This document shows positions 45,836-57,029 of a DNA stretch of 64,000 nucleotides, in pieces. The stretch lies in the NCBI GenBank assembly GCA_010909165.1, contig VJWM01000310.1, positions 25,158-89,157 of the forward strand, given 5' to 3'. Origin of the DNA: Anthoceros angustus. Taxonomy: Eukaryota; Streptophyta; Anthocerotopsida; Anthocerotales; Anthocerotaceae. A program made the position numbers and the translations under genes. The number at the start of each line of letters is the position of its first letter. The stretch's first letter is position 1. Below the pieces are notes generated by a model that was given only the letters and a program-made list of their open reading frames with translations, was not told the origin of the DNA and did not search any database.

Positions 45836-47989
45836 TGTTTTCAAAGGAAATGTGGAAAGGCTACCCAATAGGGAAGTCTTTAACCGCCGATACATTCAAG
45901 GAGGAGATTTATATTGAGTATGCTAGACAACGCAAGAGCGATTACCGCACATGTATGTTACTATTTACGCAAGTTGTGGATACGGCACTTGTCTGTTAAA
46001 ATACCAAGATCCAACTCCGTCTGTCTGCGAGAAGTTAAAAGCTAAAATAAAAACGCCGGAGCAGAGCAAGGTACAACCGAGAATCCTCTACCTTATCACG
46101 TAAGCACCGGATGTCCGGTGATTGGATGTATCTTGGTAGAAGTGTCGGCGCAAACCCTATGGCCTTAGGAGACTTAGGGTTTTGGCACGTGATGACTTTG
46201 GGCCACGCAGTGAACACTTGCGTTGTTGCGCGTGCGTGTCTTGATGGTGGCCCTTGTATGTGCGAGATAAAGCAGAGAACTCCTCAATTATCACCGGATC
46301 AACAATGATGGAGCGGAGGAAAATGGCGGCATCGCGGGAAGTGTATGGCTCAACCGACCAAGTACATAGGGATTGCGACAGATGGTATGGACCAGAAAAA
46401 AACTGAGTTGCCTCATTTCCGTAGAGTGCCCAAAGATGTGGATAGTGCTGCCCTAATCTCTGTCCATGTGGTTGGGGTTTTGGTGTTCAACAAATTCATG
46501 CGCACTTATGTGTATCTGAGCTACCCCAATATTCGGAATGATCCTAACGGCAAAATTGCTGTAATCCAGCATGTGATTAATTTGTGGGAGGGCAATTGCG
46601 AAACTCTTTACTGCAGATGGACAATACTGACTCGAACAAGAACCGGAGGTGTTGGCGTATTGCGATGTTGGTGTCCATTGGTATTTTTAAGAAGGTTAAA
46701 GTGGGGTTTCTCATTGTTGGCCATACCCATGATCGATTGATCAAATGTTTTCCCGTTTTTGTTGTCTGAACTTGAAAGAGGCATACACATTGCGGAGTTG
46801 ATTGCTTGGAGGGCTTATACTCCTCAAGGTCCATCTCATGAAGGAGGTGCCGATTTTAAGCAATATTTATGGCCGGAGGTTCTCCTGCGTCTGATCTACA
46901 CAACCACAGTTTTCAACATCAATTTAAGGTCACTCGGGAGGAGTTGCCTAGTCATGAGTTTGTGGCCAGTCTTTGAGGTGCAAGCAATTTTCCACGGCTT
47001 CACATGGACCCCGGATGGTGGTGTTATTACGGGATGGAGTGCCGAGAGAGGAGATTGTTGCGGCTCCACGGTACCACGCATGTGAGGCGAAGGGCAAGGA
47101 GCAAAGGAGCATCCACATGTATGTCCTGGCAGGCTATGGCTGGAGTGGAAGACAATAGCGGTTAATTAAGAACTTCCACGAAATCTTCAATGCGTTGCCT
47201 ATCTTGGTGGGATGGTTTTGGGAGGAGCGATTGGCAATAGCGGGTTTAGTAATCGTCATCTTCGTCCATTGGAAACGCATGGACATGGTATAACCGGAAG
47301 CGCATGCTCAAGAACCTCCGTGATGTTTTGGACGAAGTAGTGGTGGATGCAGACTAGCAAGACGAATATTTGACCGAGAGATTTATCGGTGCCCGGATCG
47401 CCGCTAGGCGGAGCAGTTGGAACAACAAGCGGAGGATCTATTCGAGATCCAAGCGGGCATGATGATTGCGGTCCAGTGCAGATGACCACGAGGGCCGGCC
47501 TTTACGGCTAGGCAAGGTTGTGGAGGTGGACCATGAAGCTCACCCGCTAGCACCACCGGTGGCGCACGAGAAAACCCTAATGCACTTGAGGGTAGGTACT
47601 CGGAGGAATGGGTCTGCCCCACCAGTCACGGAAAGGTAGGCGCGAATCCTTTGAAGAAACATGTCCAAGCCATCAAGCTTTTGGAGACCACGATCATGGG
47701 TTACGATTTTGTGTTGACGAGGCAGGACTTTAAGCAAAAACACCATGGATATGTTGAAGAGGAAGGTCTTTGAGTTACGAGCCTAGTGAGGCGGTACATG
47801 CTTCCTCCTGATGGTGATGGGCGGTGATGGCGGATTGATTCGGAAGACACGGACAACATTGAATCCTCCGATGCATCTGATTATTTGGTGGACTTGATGG
47901 CAGGTGTGGACTCCGGTGAGGAGCCAGATCCTAACCCACCTAGAATTCAGAATTTTGATGTTCGTCGGGAGAGAGAGTTGAGGTCATAG
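45836..47989 (+). pseudogene. DUF7869-like gene, frameshifted
   Basis: The conserved run starts with FSKEMWKGYPIGKSLT (45,840), then TFKEEIYIEYARQRKSDYR and GIATDGMDQ (46,369). A hydrophobic stretch follows (ISVHVVGVLVF, TYVYLSYPNI), then LLQMDNTDSNKNR (about 46,608-46,646) and VGFLIVGHTHDR (46,704-46,736). The pairing of an L-Q-x-D-N...N-K-N motif with V-G-H-T-H-D is what I know from DUF7869 proteins, whose function is not established; Asp/His spacing suggests an RNase H-like, possibly transposase-derived fold (inference). The 3' end keeps an open acidic tail (SEDTDNIESSDASDYLVDLM) to a TAG at 47,987-47,989. At least five frameshifts break it. Confidence 0.6.
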
Positions 47990-50254
47990 ACAGTGATTTC
48001 CTAGTTCTGTCAAGGTGGTTTGTTTTTATTAGGATGTGTGCTCCTCTTTTGGGGTGTTGGCAAACAGGGTTGAGTCTATGTGGCTTCTCCACCAGACATC
48101 CGGGGCACAGTTGTAACACGTATCATGTTTTTGTAAGGTTTCACGCTTGTCTGGTGTATGGCACGTGTACCGTTTTGAGCGCGTCGGCTGTCGGTTCGAC
48201 AATTGTATGTAGGATGGGAAGGAATGGGGAGACGGGCGTAAACCTCCTCCGGCCGGGTACTCTCTTGCCCTCACTCTTCTTTTTATTTTCCATCACGCTC
48301 CAAGAGCTGCGCTTCGTGGTTGGCGATCCGCGCTCGAGTGCCGGGGTGAGCGGGCGTGGTGGCCTTGGGTGGCGGAGTGGTGCGTGTTGGTTGAGGAGGC
48401 CATTTGCAGCGCTATCGGAGATTGGAGCAAAAAGGCTTCGCTGGTGGTGCAGGGGGCCGCTTCGCTGGTGCTCAGCCGCTCTGGTGGTGCAGCAGTGCTG
48501 CCTACTAACCTGGACTTGTGGCACCCGCCTTTGTGCGGGCTAGTTCTCCACGATTGCGATGAGAACGAGGCGGCTAATCAACGGGTGACATCTCGACATC
48601 GCTCAGAGGGCTAGGAGGAAGACCTCCTCGGTGGGGCCTCGCGGTCCAACACGCGAGGCAATGTCGCTGTTGGATCCGGGCTTCTGGCTTTCCTCACCCC
48701 AAGCCTGTTGTTGGTTCGAAGGGAGGTGGGTGTCGGGGTGGCCTTAAGGGAGCCGCTAGGGTGTGGACCCCTTCCCGAGAGGGATGAGGGTGGAAAGCCA
48801 AGGGATATAACCCGTGACCTCTCACTTGCCGAGGAGGAGGTGAAATGAAGGGAGCTGATTCGACCATATTTGGCGGTGAAGCCGGAGATGCGGGAGTTGT
48901 CTACTGGAGGAGTTGGATGTCAAGACGCACGTATGGGCCGAGAAGGAGGCGAGGAGCTAGCCCAGTGATGGTCGCAGGCATGAAGGCCTTGGCGGGTGGA
49001 GGGAGCGGCCGTGAAGTGAGCCCGAGTGAGGATGGCAAGTATGGTTTCGCCTTAGATTACCGCCATGGATGTTTCATCTGCTGTTGCTTGTGGTTGTGTT
49101 CTCTTGCGGATATTTGATGGTGTTGATGCAGCTAAATGGCACATCGGTTTGTTTGCCGCTAGTGTTGGTTTCTTGTTCGGTGGTGCATTCAGCGTAGAGA
49201 GTGTACTTGAGACTAGCCTAGGAATGAGCACTATTGGTTTTGGTTTCTCGCGGATGCTCACTCAATCGGAATAGTGCTTTTGTTGAATCCTTTACACACA
49301 CTTTGGTCTTTGACGTACATCGTTTAAAGCATGGTCAATATGGGCATTGTGTGGGGTGTGCTCACCGGACATCCGGGTTTTTGTGTTTTCTTCGCCTTGT
49401 CCCGCTTCGACTTTCTGTTCATGACTTGGCGGTGTTTAAGCTATCCCTTTTATAAGTAAATCAGTCTGGCTCCTATCGGTCTAGTAATGTGTTGGTTTTA
49501 AGCTCGCCTTGTGTCGTGTATTTGGATGGCAAATGCGTAGAAGGCGATTAGTTAGTTTACATTTGGCTAAATTATACATCTAATTCACCACTTGGATACC
49601 AAATGACATGTGTTGATGCATTTGTTGTATTATGTATAGTGACATGTAGAGACATATTGAACTTGAACTTTCACGTTGCCACATATTTAAAGACACCGGG
49701 GATGTCGGACATGAGGGGCATGTGAAGGAAATGAAATGTATCCACAACATTAGTCTCGTCGGACTTTGACCCTTAGTACATATATTCAAAAGCGTCACAA
49801 ACTTGGCGATTTTGAAAGACTAACCGATTTTGGAAAAGTGTCCTTGAAAGTGCTAAACGCGGGTATTTTCAAACTTGATCCAAAGGACCATTATTTGCAA
49901 GATCAAATGGCATGATAAAGCTAGAAATGGTGTTATGAAAACCACAGGTTATCTGCGATGTGTGTTTTTGACCCTTGTGTGGAAAAACCCACGAAATCAC
50001 GATTTGATTTGATTTCAAATGTAAATTTGGTCATTTACCTCTGTCTCTAAAAAGAGGGGTGTGTCTCCGGTCTTAGGAGACCTTGTTAGTACATTGCTAG
50101 TGCTACGTCCTCAATCGATTGCAGTGCACTCGCTGGCCAAAAGTGCATTGCATGCCGTCGACTACTATCTTTAACCGCCCATAGCGTGTACACAAGGCCC
50201 AAAGTTGAAAGGTTTAAATAGAGCGGAACAATAGCAAAGTGAGCTAAAGCACAT
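47990..50254. other. Unassigned region downstream of the DUF7869-like gene
   Basis: No supported gene. 49,065-49,274 (+) is a 69-codon frame with a hydrophobic middle (HIGLFAASVGFLFGGAF), possibly part of a lost membrane protein. The rest shows short unrelated frames. acatccgg words recur (48,097, 49,370), as they do at 14,633, but without a repeat around them. Confidence 0.3.
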
Positions 50255-51060
50255 TCAAGACCATATATACCGTTGATGGGGCTCTGCAAATAGGACACGA
50301 GAGGATCCCGGCTCATGCATCAGCCTTGGATGCACAAGTTGCAAAACATAAAATGCAAGCAAGGAAGGACGAGCGGTGTTCCTAGGCTTCACATAGCGGA
50401 TCAAGCACGCATTTTTCTCGCCTGCCTCCGGTTCGGCATAGCGTGTTTCCACTCCAGGTTCCCAAGCCGCATCTTCCGTAGTCTTCTTGTCAAGCTGCAA
50501 GTTTAGATAATGCATTGTCTAGCTCATCGTCATTGTCCTTGATTCGCTCACTTTGTATAGCCGTTTGCAAGTTGGTATTCTCCTCCTCCAACCTTTGCAC
50601 TCTGCTGGTAAGTCTCCGCACGCTCTCCTCCTCCCGCTCAATGCACTCCCCGTTGTACGCCTTCTCCGCTCTTCTGGATTGCTTTGAGCTTTCTAGGCTA
50701 CTTCTTCCTTGATGTGGCACTCCCTTTGTCTCTTTCTTTTCGTAACACTGCTTCCATATAGTTTCTTGAGATCTAAATACAATTTCTTTTTGCTCCAAGG
50801 TATTCATCAACCATCGTTGGACGGGGCCAAGTCCGCAGCCGTTCTGCGTTCACGCCCCTATCGCTCGAATGATTTGGAGCGAGTCCTTGCACCTCCTCAA
50901 TGTGAACTCTTGATCAACGAGCCCATCAGCAACCGCTTATGCCTCTCGGCATGTGGCAATTCACGATCTCCCTCTTCCTCTTTTGGTTCGCCATATCCGC
51001 CAACGACAACGTTTTCACGCTCCTCGAGCCTCTCTTCCAGCTCTTAGTGCAACACCTTCA
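50255..51060 (-). pseudogene. Coiled-coil protein remnant, unidentified
   Basis: Minus strand, three pieces in reading order. About 51,060-50,990 reads ELEERLEERENVVVGGYGEP. 50,810-50,490 is 106 codons, with RREEESVRRLTSRVQRLEEE-type heptads and a run LQTAIQSERIKDNDDELDNA. 50,515-50,255 is 86 codons in another frame. The Glu/Arg/Leu pattern supports a coiled coil. It is not similar in words to the LTR-resident coiled coil. Function unknown; it could be the 3' end of a larger gene cut by the array boundary at 51,695. Confidence 0.4.
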
Positions 51061-51694
51061 AGTCCATAACTAGCCGGCCTCAGGATCCCTACACTTCCTC
51101 TTTGCCATTAGTGGGCAACTCGATGGTAGGTAAGTACCAAATCTAGCACGAGGCCTAAGGAAGGTGAAGAGGATATTGATGCTAACGCAGTTGAATCATA
51201 AGGCGGAAAATGGAGCAGGATGCTAACCCATATATAGGCAAGAGGGAACTAAGATGCAAGAGGATACATAAATTGGTGTAACGACTGCATATAGTATCGA
51301 ACTTTACATATTCTCAAATCATTAACTTGGGCCTTGGGGATGTGGAGATTGCTAGAACATGGGGCAAATCGACACGAGATGACTCGGGATGAAGCTTAAT
51401 GCGATTGTGATTGGTTGCCCCGCCTCAAAGCCTTGAATTAGAACAATCAATGTCCTCATAGCTATGCATCTCGAAACTTACTGGTGAACAAGGGAGCAAG
51501 CTTTGAGATCCTGAGAGCTATATCGATGCTAGCTATATGAATTGAGGCCGAGACCACGGAAGCTTACGGAGGCGATCGACACGCCAACACAAAGAGTTGC
51601 AATGGACATACATGCATGGGCACAGACACCTCCATAGCCCACTTGACAGCAGCTGTAGGTGGTCTTGGATCATGCACACTGTACACCCCAAACA
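51061..51694. other. Flank before the array resumes; no gene seen
   Basis: No frame above about 60 codons with a recognisable motif, and no match to the array unit until about 51,695. The transition has no visible target duplication or transposon end. Confidence 0.4.
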
Positions 51695-52306
51695 CCTGGT
51701 TTACCCCGTTTTCACCTAACCTCATGCCCCGCCTCATGGCCTTGTTAAGTTCCATGTATAGCATCCTTGGCTACAGCATGGTTGTCATGCACAACATTAG
51801 TTGTAGTTTTGTTAGGATTTAGGATTATCGTTGTTTTCTTTTCCACAAAAATCATTCAATTTTTTTAACAATATGCTTTTCAAAAGAATATACGCCTTTA
51901 AATCTGTCTATGTGAGATGTACGTGTTCTCAAACATATCTTGAAAGAGTTCACATGGGCGAAATCCAAGGACAAAATAAAAATGACACATGGGCCAAATC
52001 AAGTACAAAATAAAAGCAAACATGATCGAAATCCAAGGACAAAATAGAAAATGACCTAAATAAACAAAAGTAGGTCAAAGTTTAGATGTACAAAATCCAA
52101 GGTCATTATCAAAATGATGGCCTATATATGGTATATGCTTCTTTCACATACTTTAGAAAAGAGGGTATTTTTCATAACCTTTTGAAGAGGTTTTTCTCAT
52201 AACATTTACTATTCTTCGTGCATTACGGTTATACTAGCCTACATAACATCTGTAAATATTGCGTTAGAAATCATGAACACGTCTTCAATTTACAATGTAT
52301 CTACAA

Positions 52307-52783
52307 ATGTTTATCAAAATGAAGAAGCCTGATGGAAGTGACTTGTCTTTGTTGCCTTGATAGTCTTGAGGTGGGCGAGATTACTAAAATAAATATATGT
52401 GCATTTGTATCATAAAAATGTTTAGATCCATGGTTACATATGTGCGTACATGCCCATTATGAGCGTGAAATACACTTTAGAGAAGAGATTACGAAAAGAA
52501 AAGTTTTACCATCTCAAGACGAAGTCATCTTCCACATCAATTTGAATGACCTCATTTCCATCCAAGAGGACATTCAAATGATAAGAGATATTGTGAGTGG
52601 GAGAGTAGAGATGGATATAATGTCGTATGTGGATTGAACAAATCTTGACAAGATGGAGAAAATGCAATCCAAAGTAACGAAGATGAAAGGCTTTTCTTGT
52701 ATGTTGAATTGCAATGGTGTCTTGCTATATATGAACAGAGGCATCCGGATCAAGTAGCTTTGGCACTATCCTATGGTGGATAG
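52307..52783 (+). pseudogene. RING-H2 gene copy b (unit 5), frameshifted
   Basis: Colinear copy in the right arm. The segment before the first Cys pair reads gcctgatggaagtg (shortened), and the last-pair region reads cccattatgagcgtg, losing the final Cys codon. Confidence 0.65.
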
Positions 52784-53382
52784 GGCCATCCCATCTAGTG
52801 ACACACCTATTGTAGATGGAGCCACCCTATCCAACGAGTACACCTAGATGATTTAGATCATCTCATTTATATTGAGAAGAAAGTATTAAATAATCATTTG
52901 AATTATTTTGATTATTTTAGTTATTTATTTAATAATTATCATATAACTATCTTCTATTTTTGTATAGATAAGTCATTTTCTGATTAAATTTACATGAATA
53001 TTTATGGGTTTTCAAAACAATTCTGGTTTTGTTGAAAATATACACCAAAATAGGACAAAGCCCTCCAAAGAGACCTTCACATGAGATCGAATCGACCTCC
53101 AGTGACAAGTGGACAATGTTGAATAAGAACACCTACACACGAACCTCAAACACACTACCTCCGAACTCCCAATCCACTCAAGCTTGAGACTCATAGCAGT
53201 AAACCTCAACGACACCATCCAACCAGCCAAGCCCGATAACATGGCCAATGTAGGATCAAAAAGCTCCAAATCATACACGATACATGAGCCGCCTAAAGCG
53301 CCACCTAACCTTGAATGTGCTTGGATGAGGATGACACGATTCACCTCACCAAAGCACATTGATAAGAGCGCTCCCAAAATCC

Positions 53383-53625
53383 CAAAGAACGTGAAAACCA
53401 GCCTATTGTCACTAAACCACTTTAAAACTCTTAAGAATTGGACCCCAAAGAACGTAAGAAACCACTATTGTCAATAAACCACTTTAAAACTCTTAGAATT
53501 GGACCGAAGAACGTAAGAAATCAACCTATCCTCAATAAATCACTCTAAAACTCTTAAGAATTGGACCCCGACGTAAGAAACCAGCCTATGGTCAATAAAC
53601 CACTTTAAAACTCTAAAGAATTAGA
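53383..53625 (+). repeat. ~65 bp minisatellite, four copies (unit 5)
   Basis: Same array. Spacers read ggaccgaagaacg and ggaccccgacg, again differing only between ggacc and taagaaa. Confidence 0.8.
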
Positions 53626-54387
53626 CCGCAATGTTTTTGTGGGCGAACTTTCATTTGGCGGATGGACGGATCACGGACCTTGTCAGAAGACTGAGCCTAA
53701 GAAGTTCAACATCGCAACAATAGTGTGGGATGAGGAAGACCCAGAACAATTGCCCGCGGTGCTTGGAAGACTTGGATCTAATGATCAGCACAAACATGAG
53801 GGTATACACTTCGGTGTTGACAAGCCCCATGGGAACTACTATTGGGACTATTTGGAATTTTTATTCATGAAGTGAGGCAACAAGTTCCTCCTCTGTGAAA
53901 ACCTCTAAGGACTCGGTTAGTAGAGCATTTCATTTCCCAAGAAGCAACCTTCTAAATCAAGAGGCGGTTTGTGCTTGTTAGGCAAGCAGGGGGCCGTGAA
54001 GGAAAGCTTAGCGAATGATGAGTCGGATGACAAGCCCCTTAGGTTAGGACATCAAGCCTTTTGCACTTGAATGTGCAGGTCCGCCGAGGTGCCACTTTGT
54101 TAGATATACCTATGCACATGTGTAACATATAGTTATAGGCAATTTAGTATGGGAACACATACACACGGGCAGCAAATGTATGAGCTCTTTCTCACTATCA
54201 TTCACAAAGGATTCCACCAACCATTTGCCTCAAGCTTGAGGGCTTTATGTGATGCCGCCTACGCAATGTTCCGCTTTGTGTCACGACCGGTGGTAATCCA
54301 CTCGCAAGCAAGAACTGCAAGCAAGTTGGCTCTTCCTAACCCCATGAGACCAGGAAAACATATATTGGAATCGCACAACCTAGGGCC

Positions 54388-54392
54388 TTAAT
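54388..54392 (+). other. Target site duplication, left (TTAAT)
   Basis: TTAAT directly precedes TGTTAC. Uninterrupted units read gggccttaataggc here. Confidence 0.92.
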
Positions 54393-54736
54393 TGTTACTA
54401 ATGCGGGAACTGCCATCCGTGTATGCAATCACCAAGGTTTTAGTGAGCCTCACTATGGACATAACCCCGCCACGAAGAAGACGACAACCGCTTTTCCCCA
54501 TTCAAACACCTAATCCAGAATAGGATGTAGACCGTATCCATACGAATACCTAATTAATACATAGGGTAATAGTAGAAATACTTAGAAAATAGAATTTGTT
54601 AGAGCAACGCCGATCTTGGAACGAAACCACATCACATATTATAAGAGTGATTACGAAGAAACATAAGCCATTCGTTGGTTCACACGAAGCTGATGAATTG
54701 TACAGAGTGCATCCGGATCATAAGATGGCTGTGACA
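54393..54736 (+). repeat. 5' LTR of the chromovirus (344 bp)
   Basis: Direct repeat of 59,839-60,238, starting tgttac and ending gtgaca. It is shorter than the 3' LTR because of about a dozen small gaps (for example after gcaatca and around gttagagcaa), many in words with CG or GC. Confidence 0.92.
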
Positions 54737-54737
54737 T

Positions 54738-54750
54738 TGGTATCGAGTTA
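54738..54750 (+). promoter_or_regulatory. Primer-binding site, tRNA-Met-like
   Basis: tggtatcgagtta, one base after the 5' LTR, resembles the initiator-tRNA-Met site TGGTATCAGAGC used by plant Gypsy and Copia elements. Confidence 0.75.
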
Positions 54751-54807
54751 GAATCTGCATTATAAAACAATCAAGTGGAACTTCTACAAGCAAACAAACC
54801 AAGAGAC

Positions 54808-56331
54808 ATGAGCGATTACCTTTCCCAAGGCAGTGGAGAGGAGATCACAGAGGATGAAGGCATCAGTGAGGGTATGAAATCATCGCATGAGGACCCCAAA
54901 ACCCACAGGCATTATCCTAGCCGCTCACAAGCCTACAAGTTCTTGGGCAGCCACTCGGAGGCAAGTGCAGGTGTCGACGCCTAAGAAGGTCACGGACCGT
55001 GATCATTGAGACCCATGAGCTTTCAGAGTGGAAGGCCAAGGGCCACTCACACATGGATTGACGGTCCATTATTCTAGGCGACAGGCGGGCGACCTGCAAG
55101 CGGGCCGAACTCAAGGCGACTCCTGCATCACAACCCCACGGCTCGGTCGAGAATCACTGCAACAACGCACGCAAGACATAGGTAAGAGAATTGCAGAGAT
55201 GCAATGGCGCTGGCCTTGTATTTGGAACCATGATGGACAAGCGGACAAGGCGGTAGGAGTGGAAGCTGCTGAAGGCTGGATTCTTTGTATCGTGACAACG
55301 AGGCGGGTGGCTGAGTACTCCAACTCTTGGAACAAGCCACGCCTGGCCAATTCGGTTGAACCCGGACACGACGCAGGGAACCACTGCGGCAACCACACCA
55401 ACCGCCAGTTCGATCGACCTAGGTCCACAAGATCGAATGGAAGGACGATGAGGAGAGAGCCTCACCGGCACATTGGTCGGGAAGGAGTCGAGAAGAAGAA
55501 TCGCTGAAGAAATTGATTGTCGAGTTGCTTCCTGGAGAAAAGGAGAACAAGGACATCCGAGCATTAGCGAGACGCCTCCAACTCATGAGATACGAGAATT
55601 GGGAGCAGCACAAAGCAAAGTTGGATTCTGATTTGATTGAAGCAGAAGAGCAACACTTTAAACCTCGTCCTCAGCTGGACAAAGAATTACATCGGAAGAT
55701 CAAAACTACTACCTTCGACGGGGTTGCTAAAGATGCACAAGGAGTATATGATTGGTTAGACAAGATGGAGAAATACCTGATGGCGAGTGAGAAGGATGAC
55801 CAACAGAGAATTCAATTTTAATCATGTCCGAAGGCTACGCATATCCTGGTGAGGAGAGCGGCAAGTGGATCTAGGCATGGATCTGTCTACACACAGTTTC
55901 AGTGTTCTTGGAGCAATTCCTCCCGGAATCTGCGAGACATATCAGCAGTTCAAAGATTTACCAAGGGCTCCATTCGAATATTACAAGTTTTCTGACTCAC
56001 CCTAGATCTACCTCGGCTGGATGAAGAACAAAAGGTGGAGAAATTCATTGACGGTCTTCGTTTCGAGATGAGAGCCGATGTCAACCAAACGAATCCAACC
56101 AGCCTTGTTGATGCAATGAGGGCAGCCATGAACTATGGCCTGAACAAATACAAACATCTTGGCTCAGGTAGTTCCTCGAAGCATAAATGGGGGAAAGCAG
56201 CAAATGCAGTGGATAAGAAACCTACTTTTAGGATTCATCGATGGAGAAAAAGAAACAAGAATGCGGAAAATGCTTCACTTGTCTTTGCCGGATCATGGGT
56301 CTAAGCGCATAGGAAGGACTTCATTGCTTGG
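54808..56331 (+). pseudogene. gag: gag of the chromovirus (frameshifted)
   Basis: The probable start codon at 54,808 begins MSDYLSQGSGEEITEDEG, open to 54,984. The capsid part is open at about 55,504-55,821 (FDGVAKDAQGVYDWLDKMEK) and about 56,008-56,304 (LDEEQKVEKFIDGLRFEMRA, a typical retrotransposon gag end). The knuckle region CGKCFTC (56,262-56,282) is followed in another frame by LPDHGSKR, so the CCHC motif is broken and its last Cys is not visible. The stretch 55,000-55,500 has no clear domain. Gag forms the particle shell. Confidence 0.7.
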
Positions 56332-56994
56332 TTGAAGGAGACCGGCAACACCACCCGGCCCAGCAACATCTCCAACCCATCTGCACCCCGCAGCAGTCAT
56401 TCAGTCACAATGGAAGAGGTAGGACTTGCCAGGAACTCCAGCAACCCAAAGTCTTGTAATGGTTGTTGCTTGGTGGCAGCTTGTAGCAAAAATCATGTCC
56501 CCATCAAGTTCAAGGTGTTCTTTGGAGGAGAAGCGAGGCCACGGCCTTGCTTGATCAGGCAGTCATCACTATGTTCCGATCGCATCACGGCGCAGCATCC
56601 AAGACTCAGTGATTTCTCGTTATTCGCACTAGGTCAAGGACACACCCATGTAGAAGTGGGGGCGGTGATTACCTTCCCTGGAGGGTTCACAGAACAGCTG
56701 AAGCTAATTGTAATGCCCAGTCTGGCTCATGATGTGATAGTAGGTAAACCTTGGCTAGCTTCTCATTCTCAGCAGCTAGAGATAGATTGGTTTAGAAACG
56801 TGGTCGACCTGCGTGTCAACAATCAGAAATATGTGTTAGAGGGGGAAACTTACCTCCCAGACAAGCAATTGTTTGCAGTATCTGCTCTACATAAAGCCAC
56901 TGCGAGAGGCAGTTTCTTATATATAGCAAAGCTGAAGAAAGTGACTCTAGAGGCACTTGAATCCGGGCTGAAACCCACGCAGCGGAGGAGCTAA
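56332..56994 (+). CDS. Aspartic protease region of the chromovirus
   Basis: A 220-codon frame. The central HVPIKFKVFF strand leads to the active site, which is read in a neighbouring frame as TALLD near 56,545, so a one-base shift sits at the catalytic loop. Downstream SLAHDVIVGKPWLASHSQQL and LEIDWFRNVVDLRV match the conserved flap and the D-x-I-x-G-x-x-W-L element of Gypsy proteases. The protease would cut the Gag-Pol polyprotein. The frame continues toward RT but ends at a stop at 56,992. Confidence 0.65.
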   Translation: MKETGNTTRPSNISNPSAPRSSHSVTMEEVGLARNSSNPKSCNGCCLVAACSKNHVPIKFKVFFGGEARPRPCLIRQSSLCSDRITAQHPRLSDFSLFALGQGHTHVEVGAVITFPGGFTEQLKLIVMPSLAHDVIVGKPWLASHSQQLEIDWFRNVVDLRVNNQKYVLEGETYLPDKQLFAVSALHKATARGSFLYIAKLKKVTLEALESGLKPTQRRS

Positions 56995-57029
56995 TGCCAC
57001 AAGTGATGGCCTTGTTGGCGTGAAGACTT

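Larger units (their letters stand above)
51695..54111 (+). repeat. 3.96 kb tandem array, unit 5 (5'-truncated)
   Basis: The array resumes at about 51,695, entering the unit in the middle (equivalent to offset ~1,510 of unit 1, just after the first RING-like copy). It runs to the unit end with the same order of elements and the same orientation as units 1-4. The sequence before 51,695 does not match the unit. Confidence 0.93.

Noticed and set aside
46150-46180. Telomere-like ttagggttt word
   Set aside because: A single occurrence, no tandem array.
49065-49274. 69-codon hydrophobic plus-strand frame as a membrane protein gene
   Set aside because: One hydrophobic stretch only, no start context or homologous copy; recorded only as part of an unassigned region.
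54700-54732. Similarity between the chromovirus LTR (gcatccggatca) and the RING copy b tail (HPDQ coding word)
   Set aside because: Only a 12-base match with no extension on either side; taken as coincidence.
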